Of a stretch of 64,000 nucleotides of DNA, positions 15,101 through 22,668 are shown piece after piece. This DNA is from Athripsodes cinereus (lineage: Eukaryota > Arthropoda > Insecta > Trichoptera > Leptoceridae). The translations under genes were made by a program, and so were the position numbers. The notes beneath the pieces were generated by a model. The model ran no database searches. It was not told where the DNA came from and saw only the letters and a program-made list of their open reading frames with translations. How positions within the stretch are numbered: the stretch's first letter is position 1; the number at the start of each line of letters is the position of its first letter. The DNA lies in the NCBI GenBank assembly GCA_947579605.1, contig OX388325.1, forward strand, positions 1,979,572 through 2,043,571, read 5' to 3'.

Positions 15101-18100
15101 GAAACTTGAGGAAATTGTTGCCGTATGTAGAATTAATTTTGGTCACCAAATTTTTCAAAAACTTTTTTTATAGGAAAAAAATTGCAACTATCAAACTTAA
15201 GCGGCCCCACCCGTTGTTGAGTAATATGTACGAAACTTTAGGAAATTTATATTCGAAGTAAATTTTATTTTTGGCGGCAAAAAATAAAACCATCAAAAAC
15301 AAAATCTAATTCAAATGTAAATTGGCCCCACCCGTTTTCGAGTATTTTTTCCCTTAGAAAAGTTTTGTATTCGAATTAAATTTTATTTTTGCCGGTTTTA
15401 TTTTATTTTTGTCGGCAAAATAAATACGTCTTATTAAGTACCGAAAGGCATACAATTTTAGTTTTGATTATACAACTTACAAAAAAAGTGATTTTAAACA
15501 TCAAGTAAGAATTCGCATTACGTGAAAGAAATGATAATCTATATTGTACATAAAAAAATTGATGACTTTGGCTGAGGCACAAAAATGTTTCGGAGACATT
15601 TTATTTATTATGCATATATTTTTTTATGCAGATTTATTTTCAATAAATGATAATATACCTGAATTATTTCATCATAATAATATTTATTTTTATTTCATAA
15701 ATAGCATAATAAAAAAAAGTGTTCACCTATGTCACATCAGAACTGCGCGCCACTGAATAAATACAGCAAAACGCACGAAATTCACTCAAAATATGTCAAT
15801 ATTTACTTACCGTTTTTGGCGTTGTAAGTAAACTTTTCAACTTCCTGTATGACTTATCTTTTTCCTTTCTCTATTTTCTTTACATTTTTTAACATTAAAA
15901 TCTTGATCACTCATTATGAATCAGTTTAAATTGCAATTATTTAAGAGAACCCAGAACGCCAAACTTACCAGATAAGAACAATTTTGTACCGGCGGCCATA
16001 TTGATTTTTTGAAAATACTGGACTCTTATTGGTTGGTTGAGTTATAGGGGATATTGAAAGGGACATTAAGTGATATAGTGGGATTCGTTTCTCAACCTCG
16101 TTTTATTTATTTTTTTCTGAAAAAATGGTGAATGTTTTCAAGTTAACAATTTTCTAAAGTTATAGACAATTCGATTACGAATCCAACGACATATATAACT
16201 CAATTTTTGTTAAAATGTGTTATAGCGGATTTCGTAACTCAGCGACACTTGATAACATTTATTCATATTCCTCACACATGCATGCTCCCTATTATGTTAC
16301 ACTGTTATCATTATGTGGGTAATAAAGAAAACATCTGAAAATACCTTTAATAGTTTTCACTACCAATAACAAGGAGAAATCTGTTGGAAATCCATCAGGG
16401 AAAGGTACCGCAGTTTGGGCTGTGAGCTGAGCTGAAACATCCAGGTGATAGGCCCTCTCCATCTCAATGTCTTCTGGATTCTGTGCGTGAGGGTCTATTC
16501 CTTCATGACTGATATTTGCGAAGCAATACGGAGTGGTTATGGTTACTCCCGGTGGTAGATCTGCTATGCCGATATATTCCAGAATATCAACTATGATTCC
16601 TGCAGAAGACAAAATTAAATAAAGGTCTTACGACATTTCAACTATTGACTACATTTCTTATGACATTTAAAATATTGTACCATTTTTCATAGTTTTTTTT
16701 CTTTCATCTATCTATTTGACATCTCCAAACTTAATTTTAATTCTTGACATATTGCTAAACATTTCATTGACATTCTATACTATTTTGTGATTTGACTAAA
16801 ATTATTGATATTTTGTATTGATTCCCATTTGTGTTTTTGTTTTTCGACAGTTTTTGTTCTTATCTTGCTCCAGCAGTGTTTGTTGATGAGAAATTTTATT
16901 TGTATGTTTTTTGTATATTTTTAAACATGTAAAAGGCTCACGCCGTGTATTTGTATAAAAAATTTTAAAAAATTAATTAAAGATAGGTATCTGCTTCCCC
17001 CTGGACAAACCGTCACTTTTCGATCGACTACAAACGAATTTACAACTATAACCGCAACAATAACGCATAATTACACGTGCGGTACATGTAGGTAGATTGT
17101 CGAAAAGTTCGCCAGTAGTCGATCGCTAAGTACGGTTTGTCAACGGATCCTGTACCTAATTAATCTTTAAGCTAAAATGGCAATGGGCCGGTCACGTGGA
17201 AAGATGAAAGTGTGGAAGATGGACTCCCGAATTTCTAAAATGGGAGGACGGAAGAATTTGTTGAAGAAAGATCTCAAAAAAGGCCACTTTATATGAATCA
17301 TAGAAGGATCATATTAGGAATTGTAAAACGATTTAACGGCAACATTTCACCAAATATGAATCATTTGATGAAATGAATTGCGGGTGAATCGCGTACAATC
17401 GTGACCATTTTACGAAAATTAGAGGAATTGCTACGGATCTGCTGGCAATTCGGGAAATGAATAATCTGTAGATGAATTGCTCAATGTGGCCATTTTAGCC
17501 CCACCAGGCCTTAAGAAAAAAACGGTGATTTTGTGTTATTCGAGATTAAAAATCGTGAACGAGTTTCGAAGAAACCTATACCTATCTAGCGGTGAAGAGA
17601 TGACGGCTAGCAATAAGTATTGAGTTAATTAAAAGATATTTAACATTCAATTTCAAGTGTCAAACAGTCCAATTGTTTAAATTATAATGTATTACAGACT
17701 TCCATATTAAATGTGCAGCATAATAATGGCGATACTGTTGTTTCTTCTTATAATATGTATGTACATACAGTTGATAAAATATTAAAATGGGTTAATTGTA
17801 GTTGATTGTAATGGCGCTCATAGACTTTATTACATCATGCAAAATGATTTGAACCCAGCACTTCTCAATTTAGTACTGTGTTGTGAATAAATTGGACATT
17901 AAACCGACGTTGAACATTCATAAAACCTATCGCATATTATCTGGATCAGTATTTCCCAAACTATGAGTCGCGAGTCGCGACCCACCGGTGGGTTTTTAAA
18001 AATATTTATGCTTATTAATATTTGAAGCTATACGCGAGAAGTCCCAACCTGTGCGTAATGGCGTTGTATACTTTCAAAATACGCTTCACTGAATCAGCGT

Positions 18101-20710
18101 CAGAAAGTATACACGACAATTACGCAGAAATCGTGTAGGTATATTTTCTGAGACTATTTTTCGTTACACAATGTGAAAACATACATTGCAAGAACATTAT
18201 GAATGCGTACTGGCATTGTATACTTTCAAAATGCGCCTCGGATATCACTGTTTTTAACATTACCTAACTTTGTTTTAAATCCTTAACCACGGCCACGAAA
18301 TAAAATATTTTGTAAATGTAACCCTATTCAACTTTGAAATCAATTTTAAATTAAGTTTTAAATATCGAGTAAAACACAAATTTATCGATTAATTTGAGTT
18401 TTTATTTTTTTATTTATTCCAACATACGGCGTTAGCCTTTTACATGTATAAAATATATGACAGACACAAAAAGCACATAAAAGTAAATTAAAACAAGACA
18501 GAAAGACATAAAATAATAATGCATAATTTTTTTTTTTTTTTTGTTTTGGCTATCCACCCGTTATCGAGTGACTTGAGCCCTTTGGGAACAATGTATTCGA
18601 TACCAAAATAATGCATAATCGAAAACAATATAAATAAATTAATATATACATAATATAAATAGATCAATAATTAAAATTTAATAAATATAATTAGTATAAT
18701 AAAATCAAATAGAAGCAATATAAAAAAAAACATTATGACAACATTAAAAATAAATAATTAATTCAGAAGGACTCAGCAAAATCAATGAATAATGAATCTA
18801 AGGCAATAATAACAAAATTCAAATCATATAAAACAGAAATAATGGAACAAACCATTTTGACACCAACAGAGTTTTAACATAACACACTGACATAAGATAT
18901 ACACTGTACATTATTTTATATGATTGATTAGTTTAGGTACTTGAAGATTTTATATATTTATAATGAGTTACAATCCATTGGATTGGTCTGCAACGAGTTT
19001 GGTCTTTCTTCTCCACACCTCCCTATTCTCAGCCAGTCTCTTCAACTACATGTATGAGCTACAGCTCATGTCCCTCTTCAGTTGGTCCATATAGGCGTCT
19101 CTCGGTCTGCCTCATCCATTTGTACCTTCGGTCCTACCCTCTGCGATTGCGATGAGTAGTGGAAGATTCTTTTGAGGAGTTGCCTTTATTCGCCAACCCT
19201 GGTTAACACTTCTTTGTTTCCGACGTGTTCCGACCAATGAATCTTCAGCATGCGTCTATAGCATCACATTCCAAATGCCGCTAACCGTTCGCTTTCACTC
19301 TTGCTGATGGTCCACGTCTCGCACCCATATAGCAAAATGCTCCACACAAAGGCTTTAGTGAGATTCTATATAGTGTGCTAATTTATCGCCACAAGAACAC
19401 TTCTGGTTTCTCGATTGTAAATCTAGGGTAATCGATGAGTAGGTATCTTGAAAAAAATACGTTCTTACATAATTTTTAAATCTATATAGGTAATATTCTT
19501 TTATTCTCAAGGCCATCCACTCGTTTACAAGTTTAAAAGTACATTTTTACAAAGCACGACCGATGTGAAAAGTGTAATCCCGCTACTGGGTATACCACAG
19601 TACTCGTATATCGCCATCTATCCTGAATTTAGTTTTCTTTTTTACCGACACAGAGAAGCGGTCTTGCTTTTTTGTTAGATATTGCATTCAGCCTATTCTT
19701 TGTGAGTTTAAATAGACAGTGATCTCTAGATCATTTCGTGAGAATGACCAATGATTTCGCAAAACGAACACAGTTTTTATTTCATCTACAAGGTTTGCGA
19801 CAACCACCAGGGTTACTCTCGACACAATCTTTTTTAATCTTGTATTTCTATATTTTGAATGATTATGTAGATAATATTTTAAGGTTTGTCTGTACACTGA
19901 TACATGCAAAGTCGTGTAAATTGTTCTACATAAATAAATACGAAATATCCTAAAATCCATGAAATTAATCAATAATCTGTCCATAATTTCCAATCTCCAG
20001 TGATGACCAATAATAAGATAAATATGTTCATGTGACTTATTGCTATTTTTTTTAATGTTGCGTAATTTTTTTTAACCATTTTACCTAAACTTATGTATTT
20101 TAATTGATCTCTAAGATTTGTAATTTTTTATATCAACTTTTTTTTATTTAAATTTTGTATTAACTTATGAATTTTAACTAATTGACTTCTAACTATATTT
20201 GTCATTTTTATACCACTTTAATTTCTCTTAGTAATGTCTTGACTAATTTTTTTTTAACAATTTCGCACCTTATTTTATAATTAAACATGATTACAGTATA
20301 ATGTTATACTGTCTGTTAAACTCTCGTTTTTTTAGTATAATTGTTTTGTGTATTTTTTGTAACAGATCGTACCTTTGCATACATGTATTGTATGTATACA
20401 GAGGTTAAACATAAAGGCTTAGGCCGTAAATATCTGTAAATAAAAAAAAAAACAAAATCTTACCGTCTTGCCCTGCCGTTGGTGTGGCGCTCGAAGCCAA
20501 AAGTATAATCAGTAAAATCCATTTTCCCCAACCGGAACTTCCAGCAGAATTGACTTCATTGCCTCTCAAAATCCTTCTTCTGCCATCCCAGATGTTTCCC
20601 TTCGCTCCTCTGCGATGTCGTCTCCTGCTGACCTCTCCCGCATCCTGTTCCAATCTCTCATCATCCCTTAAATCGTCTTGTTGTCCTCCTCCATCATAGC
20701 ACACTGACAT
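1..20710 (-). CDS. Mp: Collagen XV/XVIII-type chain (multiplexin), 5' part of gene, 10 coding exons
   Basis: Secreted basement-membrane collagen-proteoglycan of the multiplexin (XV/XVIII) family. Coding exons on the minus strand, in order: 20464-20710, 16345-16599, 13871-14030, 13065-13230, 11263-12127, 10976-11190, 7137-7292, 2005-2199, 540-617 and 1-116 (partial). They join with matching phases and no stop, giving 817 codons. Order of domains: hydrophobic signal segment (residues ~64-75), TSPN/laminin-G-like domain (exons 2 to 5), Ser/Gly/Arg-rich linker with an acidic patch, then Gly-X-Y blocks broken by the GHVFLIP / [17 protein letters not shown] interruption. That interruption is what I recognise from collagen XV/XVIII and Drosophila Mp. 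The remaining collagenous blocks, trimerisation region and endostatin-like C-terminus must lie left of base 1. Family assignment is strong; the exact exon 7 donor is the weakest join. Confidence 0.93.
540..617 (-). CDS. Mp: Mp coding exon 9: non-collagenous interruption
   Basis: A 78-nt micro-exon (26 codons), [20 protein letters not shown] and on to QLAQHI, between acceptor TTTTCCAG and donor GTAAGT. With exon 8 it gives the continuous block found in collagen XV/XVIII chains, which confirms the splice. Confidence 0.92.
664..1107 (-). mobile_element. LINE fragment (reverse-transcriptase C-terminal region)
   Basis: The minus strand encodes degraded blocks [20 protein letters not shown] and RGRPRITW followed by [20 protein letters not shown], the tail typical of RTE/Jockey-like LINE proteins (GHVERM..R.TKR....RGRPR..W). 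Close copies lie at 34628-35090 and 43919-44060. It sits in the Mp intron between exons 8 and 9. Confidence 0.7.
1108..1518 (-). mobile_element. Non-autonomous Helitron, 3'-truncated
   Basis: The minus strand begins TCTATATATACAAAAG at 1518, preceded by A, the expected Helitron 5' terminus. The body matches 4640-5058 and 29193-29402 / 30678-30794. The CTAG end is missing. Confidence 0.65.
1518..1889. mobile_element. Small inverted-repeat element containing a tRNA-like module
   Basis: TATTACGATAGGTATGG at 1521-1537 is repeated in inverted orientation (one mismatch) at 1869-1887. Between them lies the tRNA-like segment 1618-1693 and a 170-nt unique tail. It abuts the Helitron end at 1518. Confidence 0.5.
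1618..1693 (+). tRNA. tRNA-Arg-like sequence (probably SINE head or tRNA relic)
   Basis: 76 nt long, with a perfect 7-bp acceptor stem (TACACCT / AGGTGTA), an A-box-like GCCTAATGGTTAGAGC and a good B box (GTTCGAATCCC). The D-loop and the anticodon neighbourhood (GACTCGGAA) resemble tRNA-Arg(TCG), but the anticodon stem does not pair well and no CCA is present. More likely a tRNA-derived repeat than a functional gene. Confidence 0.4.
2005..2199 (-). CDS. Mp: Mp coding exon 8: first Gly-X-Y block
   Basis: 195 nt, phase 0 in and out. After a short non-collagenous lead it encodes uninterrupted collagen triplets ([19 protein letters not shown] and onward) and ends [10 protein letters not shown], the family-specific junction into the next interruption. 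Donor GTAAGT. Confidence 0.95.
2255..3760 (+). mobile_element. 5'-truncated RTE-type LINE in Mp intron 7 (antisense to Mp)
   Basis: Holds the open reverse-transcriptase frame 2287-3735 and a short AT-rich 3' end. Its left edge is ~60 bp from Mp exon 8. Decayed relatives lie at 8277-8557, 9671-9800, 13240-13730 and 18966-19367. Confidence 0.8.
2287..3735 (+). CDS. LINE reverse transcriptase, N-terminally truncated
   Basis: 482 codons. RT blocks seen: [16 protein letters not shown] (residues 8-23), FIDLEKAFD (123-131, catalytic Asp), [10 protein letters not shown] (180-189) and YADD (225-228). The C-terminal LLYGCETWT ... [11 protein letters not shown] and GRGRPRDAY blocks are typical of RTE-clade LINEs. 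The endonuclease half is absent. NIID runs straight into QFGFRK near residue 88, where relatives have ~20 further residues, so an in-frame internal deletion is likely. The start at 2287 is only the first Met of the open frame, not a real initiation site. No other lesion was seen, so the insertion is fairly young. Confidence 0.85.
   Translation: MILSKLRDGKAPGIDLIPSELLKCAGSGMLNTLYKLVCKIYDTGKIPEDFAKCLIRALPKKTGTRKCEQHRTLSMISHASKILTNIIDQFGFRKETGTRDAILSLRLVLEKRITVNRNTYIAFIDLEKAFDKVEWEQLFNILNEIGMSYKDRRAIWSLYKNEMAVIKSGESCAEARVEQGVRQGCSMSPALFNCYIQRAIDELREEMKNWTGVKINGKKVDMIRYADDIALFADSEIELNEALQKMESTLLSKYNMKINKDKTKCMVVGREETTANIAINGVSIKQVKEFVYLGSRINQDGRSKSEIVSRINHARIAFNKKSKILESPNIDLSVRKNLTKAFVWSILLYGCETWTISKIESGRLAAFEMWCYRRMLKIHWSEHVENKEVLNRVGEKRQLLKSISQQRANWIGHNIRHPGLLIAIAEGRTEGTNGRGRPRDAYMDQLKRDMNCGSYVELKRLAEYREEWRRKTKLVADQSNGL
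3816..4440 (-). mobile_element. LINE 3' end (Jockey/CR1-like), 5'-truncated
   Basis: Read on the minus strand, it encodes the end of an RT protein ([20 protein letters not shown] then [13 protein letters not shown]), followed by a 3' UTR containing GGAAGACATCGCATTTTAGC and an AATAAA-rich tail at the left. The same 3' end occurs at 43590-43918 in the other orientation. Confidence 0.65.
4465..5058 (-). mobile_element. Non-autonomous Helitron, complete
   Basis: On the minus strand it runs from TCTATATATT (5058) to a 3' terminus ending GGGTCAGCTAG (4465). It is inserted between host A and T, as Helitrons do. Length 594 bp, no coding capacity. Confidence 0.7.
5255..5975. mobile_element. GATCTTAATC-family foldback MITE split by a second MITE
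   Basis: Arms at ~5270-5335 and ~5819-5870 match the intact copy at 25563-25773 (CAGGGTTACTCTTG ends). Between them sits a copy (5351-5818) of the hAT-type MITE described at 47223-47709, whose distal inverted repeat is lost. 5935-5990 looks like another piece of the first family. Confidence 0.55.
6110..6905 (-). mobile_element. LINE 3' ends
   Basis: 6120-6170 is a minus-strand LINE tail (AAAAGGCTCACGCCGTG family, also near 16920, 18410, 46430, 55840, 59570 and 62410). 6464-6905 is a second one (AATAAACACTTTATTG tail, GAGGCAATGTCTTCCAG) whose minus strand retains decayed RT C-terminal coding ([13 protein letters not shown]) at 6780-6880. Confidence 0.55.
7137..7292 (-). CDS. Mp: Mp coding exon 7: Thr/Pro/acidic linker
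   Basis: Acceptor CTTAG starts 52 codons reading [20 protein letters not shown] onward to [12 protein letters not shown]. The donor used is GTTAGT (+3 T instead of A/G). The alternative, reading through, hits a stop within ~20 codons. The exact multiple of three and phase 0 on both sides support the call. Confidence 0.75.
7585..7730 (+). mobile_element. Retroposon family A, 3' end
   Basis: One of about nine dispersed copies, sharing GAGGTTTGCCACCCATCCTG ... CCCCACTTGTGGGAT.TGCCGTGATGG and ending in a (TAG)n tail. Others: 12818-12900, 32748-32998, 35871-35955, 40120-40230, 44362-44625, 48300-48395, 49510-49600 and 57598-57735. The copy at 35.9 kb has a target duplication. Confidence 0.65.
8277..8557 (+). 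pseudogene. RTE reverse-transcriptase relic, left half
   Basis: Fragments correspond to the block around EQGVRQG, NWT.VKINGK and VDMIRYA of the 2287-3735 frame. A ~75-bp piece is tandemly duplicated (8330-8400 and 8425-8495). It is interrupted at TACGGTT by the element at 8566-9662 and resumes at 9663. Confidence 0.6.
8566..9662. mobile_element. hAT-type element with CCCGGGAAA subterminal motifs
   Basis: TIR TAGAGGGTTATT at both ends and the octamer GTACGGTT duplicated at 8558-8565 and 9663-9670. CCCGGGAAA-like words cluster at both ends. The interior holds a degraded piece of the GGGGCCCC family (8675-9230) and a segment shared with 40950-41085 (9265-9395). Confidence 0.75.
9671..10220 (+). 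pseudogene. RTE relic (right half) followed by CR1-like LINE relic
   Basis: 9671-9800 continues the RTE relic ([19 protein letters not shown]). 9800-10215 contains scattered CR1/L2-type RT C-terminal coding ([32 protein letters not shown]) in shifted frames. Confidence 0.5.
10976..11190 (-). CDS. Mp: Mp coding exon 6: Gly/Ser-rich linker
   Basis: 215 nt between acceptor TTTCAG and donor GTAAGT, phase 1 in and phase 0 out. It encodes a Gly/Ser/Arg/Asn-rich segment with several N-glycosylation sequons (RNAS, RNIS, TNIS). The phase match with both neighbours supports it although the sequence itself is poorly conserved. Confidence 0.85.
11263..12127 (-). CDS. Mp: Mp coding exon 5: end of TSPN domain plus Ser/Gly-rich linker
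   Basis: The largest exon (865 nt, phase 0 in, phase 1 out) starts [19 protein letters not shown], the C-terminal strand and paired Cys (YEMC, PNCAL) of the TSPN domain. About 260 residues of low-complexity sequence rich in Ser, Gly, Arg and Thr follow, with an acidic patch ([17 protein letters not shown]). Several Ser-Gly dipeptides near acidic residues could carry glycosaminoglycan; that is inference. Donor GTAAAT at 11262. Confidence 0.92.
12384..12905. mobile_element. TIR MITE with a CRE-like inverted repeat, then family A retroposon
   Basis: ATGGACCACTTGCAG at 12391 is mirrored near 12750-12765. Inside, TGACGTCACGGAGTCC (12544-12559) recurs inverted at 12611-12626. A short family A copy with a (TAG)n tail occupies 12818-12905. 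12180-12383 shows nothing recognisable. Confidence 0.5.
13065..13230 (-). CDS. Mp: Mp coding exon 4: TSPN domain, [10 protein letters not shown] segment
   Basis: 166 nt, phase 2 in and phase 0 out. It encodes [20 protein letters not shown] and then [11 protein letters not shown] to SEEDFFT. The W-H-R-L and V-D-C blocks are the hallmark of the TSPN fold, with the Cys expected to be disulfide bonded. Acceptor CCTCAG; consensus donor GTAAGT. Confidence 0.92.
13240..13730 (+). pseudogene. RTE LINE relics in Mp intron 3
   Basis: 13370-13410 ends like the RTE ORF (TNPVDC-type end matching CNPLD/SNGL). 13560-13720 resembles [23 protein letters not shown]. Frames are broken and the pieces are out of order. 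Confidence 0.5.
13871..14030 (-). CDS. Mp: Mp coding exon 3: TSPN domain, middle
   Basis: Acceptor TTTTAG and donor GTATGT flank 160 nt encoding [19 protein letters not shown] and on to [10 protein letters not shown]. It enters in phase 1 and leaves in phase 2, matching both neighbours. Confidence 0.9.
14092..14290. mobile_element. Foldback MITE
   Basis: Near-palindrome: arms containing CGCGATCGATTTCGGTAAA and ACCATTGAC pair across a ~25-bp centre. It lies just upstream (in transcription sense) of Mp exon 3, ~60 bp from its acceptor. Confidence 0.6.
14625..16248. mobile_element. 1.6-kb TIR element in Mp intron 2
   Basis: 37-bp terminal inverted repeats (GTGTCGCTGAGTTACGAAAT ... and complement) at 14625-14661 and 16212-16248. 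The interior is AT-rich, without coding capacity, and contains two imperfect repeats with GGCCCCACCCGTT (15203 and 15327). No target duplication was seen. Confidence 0.6.
16345..16599 (-). CDS. Mp: Mp coding exon 2: start of TSPN/laminin-G-like domain
   Basis: Acceptor TCTTCTGCAG precedes base 16599 and a GTATTT donor follows 16345. The leftover G of exon 1 completes a Gly codon ([11 protein letters not shown]). The reading frame continues to [12 protein letters not shown], the typical opening strands of a TSPN domain. 255 nt, phase 1 at both ends. Confidence 0.9.
16600..18400. mobile_element. Mixed small repeats in Mp intron 1
   Basis: 16918-16965: LINE tail (+). 17003-17143: foldback MITE (GACAAACCGT ... 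TCGATCGACTAC; sister copy at 31193-31587). 17163-17262: LINE RT scrap (MAMGRSRGK / WAGHVER-like). 17946-18000: hAT-like terminus CAGTATTTCCCAAAC. 18034-18245: partial copy of the 27304-28190 element. Nothing recognised in the remainder (17263-17945). Confidence 0.45.
18405..18475 (-). mobile_element. LINE 3' tail
   Basis: GGCTAACGCCGTATG stem plus an AATAAA-rich tail, read on minus. 18476-18960 is low-complexity A/T with a T-run at 18529-18541; nothing else seen. Confidence 0.45.
18966..19367 (-). pseudogene. RTE LINE 3' fragment
   Basis: The minus strand parallels residues ~345-482 of the 2287-3735 frame ([34 protein letters not shown]), with frameshifts. 19368-20060 holds no recognised feature. 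Confidence 0.75.
20080..20452 (+). mobile_element. LINE 3' UTR and tail next to the Mp exon 1 donor
   Basis: About 370 bp similar to 46120-46490, ending GGCTTAGGCCGTAAATAT and an A-rich tail. The tail stops about ten bases from the splice donor of Mp exon 1 (20463). Confidence 0.6.
20464..20710 (-). CDS. Mp: Mp coding exon 1: start codon and signal/anchor segment
   Basis: The ATG is at 20710-20708. The exon ends in phase 1 at a GTAAGA donor (20463). It encodes 82 residues plus one base. Residues 29-37 are very basic (RRRHRRGAK). A hydrophobic stretch, WILLIILLA, begins near residue 64 and is followed by a plausible signal-peptidase site (ATPTAG). The ~60-residue n-region is unusually long for a cleaved signal, so a signal anchor or a different initiation site is possible; there is no downstream in-frame Met before the hydrophobic core. 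The exon also carries ~66 nt of 5' UTR, with an acceptor just upstream (exon start 20776). Confidence 0.85.
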
Positions 20711-20776
20711 GGTGACCTCTCAGCGTTTCTAGAGAGTCACTACCACATAATGAAGGGCGAGCTCATGGATTTGGGC
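20711..20776 (-). promoter_or_regulatory. Mp: Mp 5' UTR portion with an 8-codon upstream ORF
   Basis: Acceptor TTTCAATTTCAG precedes base 20776. The leader contains an upstream ATG at 20766-20764 opening an 8-codon frame (MSSPFIMW) that stops at 20740, 30 nt before the main ATG. Such a uORF can lower main-ORF initiation; that effect here is inference. Confidence 0.6.
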
Positions 20777-20900
20777 CTGAAATTGAAACAGACAGAGGAT
20801 TAATCTACATTTTCGAGATAAATACATTTTTTTAGAACTGCAGGGCTACTCTTATCATGATCTAAATACGACCTTACCTTTAATCTTGTCTTTATCTTAA

Positions 20901-21686
20901 GGGCCCCGTTTAGCAAAAACGGCAAAATATTCAATTTTCAACAAATTTGATAGAAAAAGTGCCAATACTTGTTGACCCTTGCGAACACATTGATTTGATA
21001 AAATAAAAAAAACAAATATTTATTACCAATATTAGTTTTTTACTAAAAAATAAATAAATCGCAGACTGACGAGATATATTTAGGTAGGTACTCTTTGTTT
21101 TATCAAAATACAAATTATTTGTAAAATAAATATATTTTTTATTCATTCTATCAAGCACATAAATACCATAGATTTTAGCAAACTTTTTTTAGTATATAAA
21201 AAAAAGAGTTCATGTGGTGATTTTTGGTTGCAAAATATGAGAAATTTTATCCAAAAAAATAATTTTTAGGTCGGTCAATATCCATGAAAAAAACAAAAAA
21301 AAATAGTTTTTTTTGTTCTATAACTGTAATAACTATCTAAATATTCTCAATATTAAAATAAATATATGAAAATTTGTAGGATTCTCGTGCATTTATGTAC
21401 CAAACACACCCCCGAATTCGATTTTTAGAAATATGCTTTTTTATAAACGAACGCTATGAAGCAAAAATCGAGTTTTTTTTTTAAAGCTAAAGTTTGATAT
21501 ATCGCTTCTCGGCCTGTTGGCTAAGATCAAAGTGTAGTATCTGTTCTTGAAGTTTGATATTGGTAAATAATATTTGTTTTCATATATTATCAAATCAAAA
21601 TGTTCGTAGGGTCAACAAGTTTTGAGAGTTTGTGTACCAAACTTGTTGAAAATTGAATGTTTTATCGTTTTTGCTAAAGGGGCCCC
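20901..21686. mobile_element. piggyBac-type MITE, GGGGCCCC family, copy 1
   Basis: Ends in GGGCCCCGTTTAGCAAAAACG with TTAA at the left (20897-20900). A sister copy at 42903-43579 has TTAA on both sides. This copy is interrupted by the U2 snRNA fragment at 21501-21549. 20842-20896 is a piece of the CAGGG foldback family. Confidence 0.65.
21501..21549 (+). pseudogene. U2 snRNA retro-insertion (5' 48 nt, 3'-truncated)
   Basis: ATCGCTTCTCGGCCTGTTGG and the following 28 bases match the 5' end of U2 snRNA (from memory of the conserved sequence), apart from one change in the CCTTTTGG loop region. The copy starts exactly at U2 nucleotide 1 and stops after GUUCUU. It is flanked by AAGTTTGATAT at 21490-21500 and 21550-21560. 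Sister MITE copies at 43.0 kb and 63.4 kb carry this site only once. Confidence 0.88.
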
Positions 21687-21944
21687 TAAAATGTATACAC
21701 CAAAATTCAAAAATCTATTATAATAAATACCTACTTGTAGTATTGTTATAAAGTTTTTGAACACAGATATTTCAGGCACAATGCTGGTATTTTGATCCCG
21801 CATTTTGAGCCTAATCCTTTGATATCCTGTATATCTGAATGGGTGAATTTTGCCCGGCATTAGACTGTTTAGTTTTTTTATCACTTTGTTTATATTTTCG
21901 GCATTAACTATATTATAATTTTATTTCTATTATTTTAGATTACT

Positions 21945-22236
21945 ACACTGAGAAAAATACTAACGAAATTTCACAACGAAACATTGGTACGTACTATCAG
22001 ATTAGGACCAGAGATAGTACAAACGATTCTATAATATTACGAATAATAATATACTACGAAGAATATAAATAAATAATATTAACTTTTCGCAAACAAATTG
22101 TCGGTAAATTTACCAACGACTTGTTTGCGATAGGTTAATATTATAGATTCGTACTGATGAATCGTTTGTACTATCTCTGGTCCTTATCTGATAGTACTTA
22201 CCAATGATTCGTTGTGAGTATTTTTCTCAGTGTATG
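21945..22236. mobile_element. Foldback MITE (CACTGAGAAAAATACT ends)
   Basis: Long arms mirror each other (GTACTATCAGAT, GGACCAGAGATAGTACAAAC). CACTGAGAAAAATACT at the left is complemented at the right end. Confidence 0.65.
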
Positions 22237-22245
22237 TATCAATAA

Positions 22246-22301
22246 TTATATTTTGTGAGCTTTTTCGCTACCGCGGTTTCGAAAAAGCTCACAAAATATA
22301 A
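22246..22301. repeat. Perfect 22-bp hairpin with 12-nt loop
   Basis: TATTTTGTGAGCTTTTTCG in both orientations around a 12-nt loop containing ACCGCGG. It sits immediately beside the foldback MITE. Confidence 0.7.
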
Positions 22302-22496
22302 GTTTTTGTATGATTATGATTGATAAAATATGGAGACTTATCTGGTTGTATATTTTAATGCTGAGAAATGTGGATGTCAATTTATTCTGATGTCGCGTTA
22401 GAAAAAGAATTACGTATTCTACGTAGTGTAAAGAATAAATCCAAAAACATGCGGGTGTTAGAAATAATATAAGTGTTTCAATGTGTTCTGTCTTAC

Positions 22497-22575
22497 CTCA
22501 GGGAAGCTGCCCTCTCTGCTGGACGTCTCCCGGGCCACTGGCACTAAGTACTTCCATTTGATATCAGATCTTCAG
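22497..22575 (-). other. Candidate upstream non-coding exon of Mp
   Basis: The only GC-rich non-repeat island upstream ends in a good donor (CCTGAG followed by GTAAGACAG at 22496 downward on the minus strand). It would splice to the acceptor at 20776. No long frame is present, so it would be 5' UTR. The right boundary (transcription start) is a guess. Confidence 0.4.
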
Positions 22576-22668
22576 ATCCACACCAGCTCCATATAACTGA
22601 TTACGTAATGTTTAATCAAAACAATGATATGTATATTATAATATCTTATTAAATTAAATGTAACAAGG

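Larger units (their letters stand above)
21690..22390 (+). mobile_element. 3' end of a restriction-endonuclease-type LINE, split by a MITE
   Basis: 21695-21890 and 22320-22390 match 45310-45575 (GAACACAGATATTTCAGGC ... GACTTATCTGGTTGTAT). The MITE at 21945-22236 separates the two parts. Confidence 0.55.
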
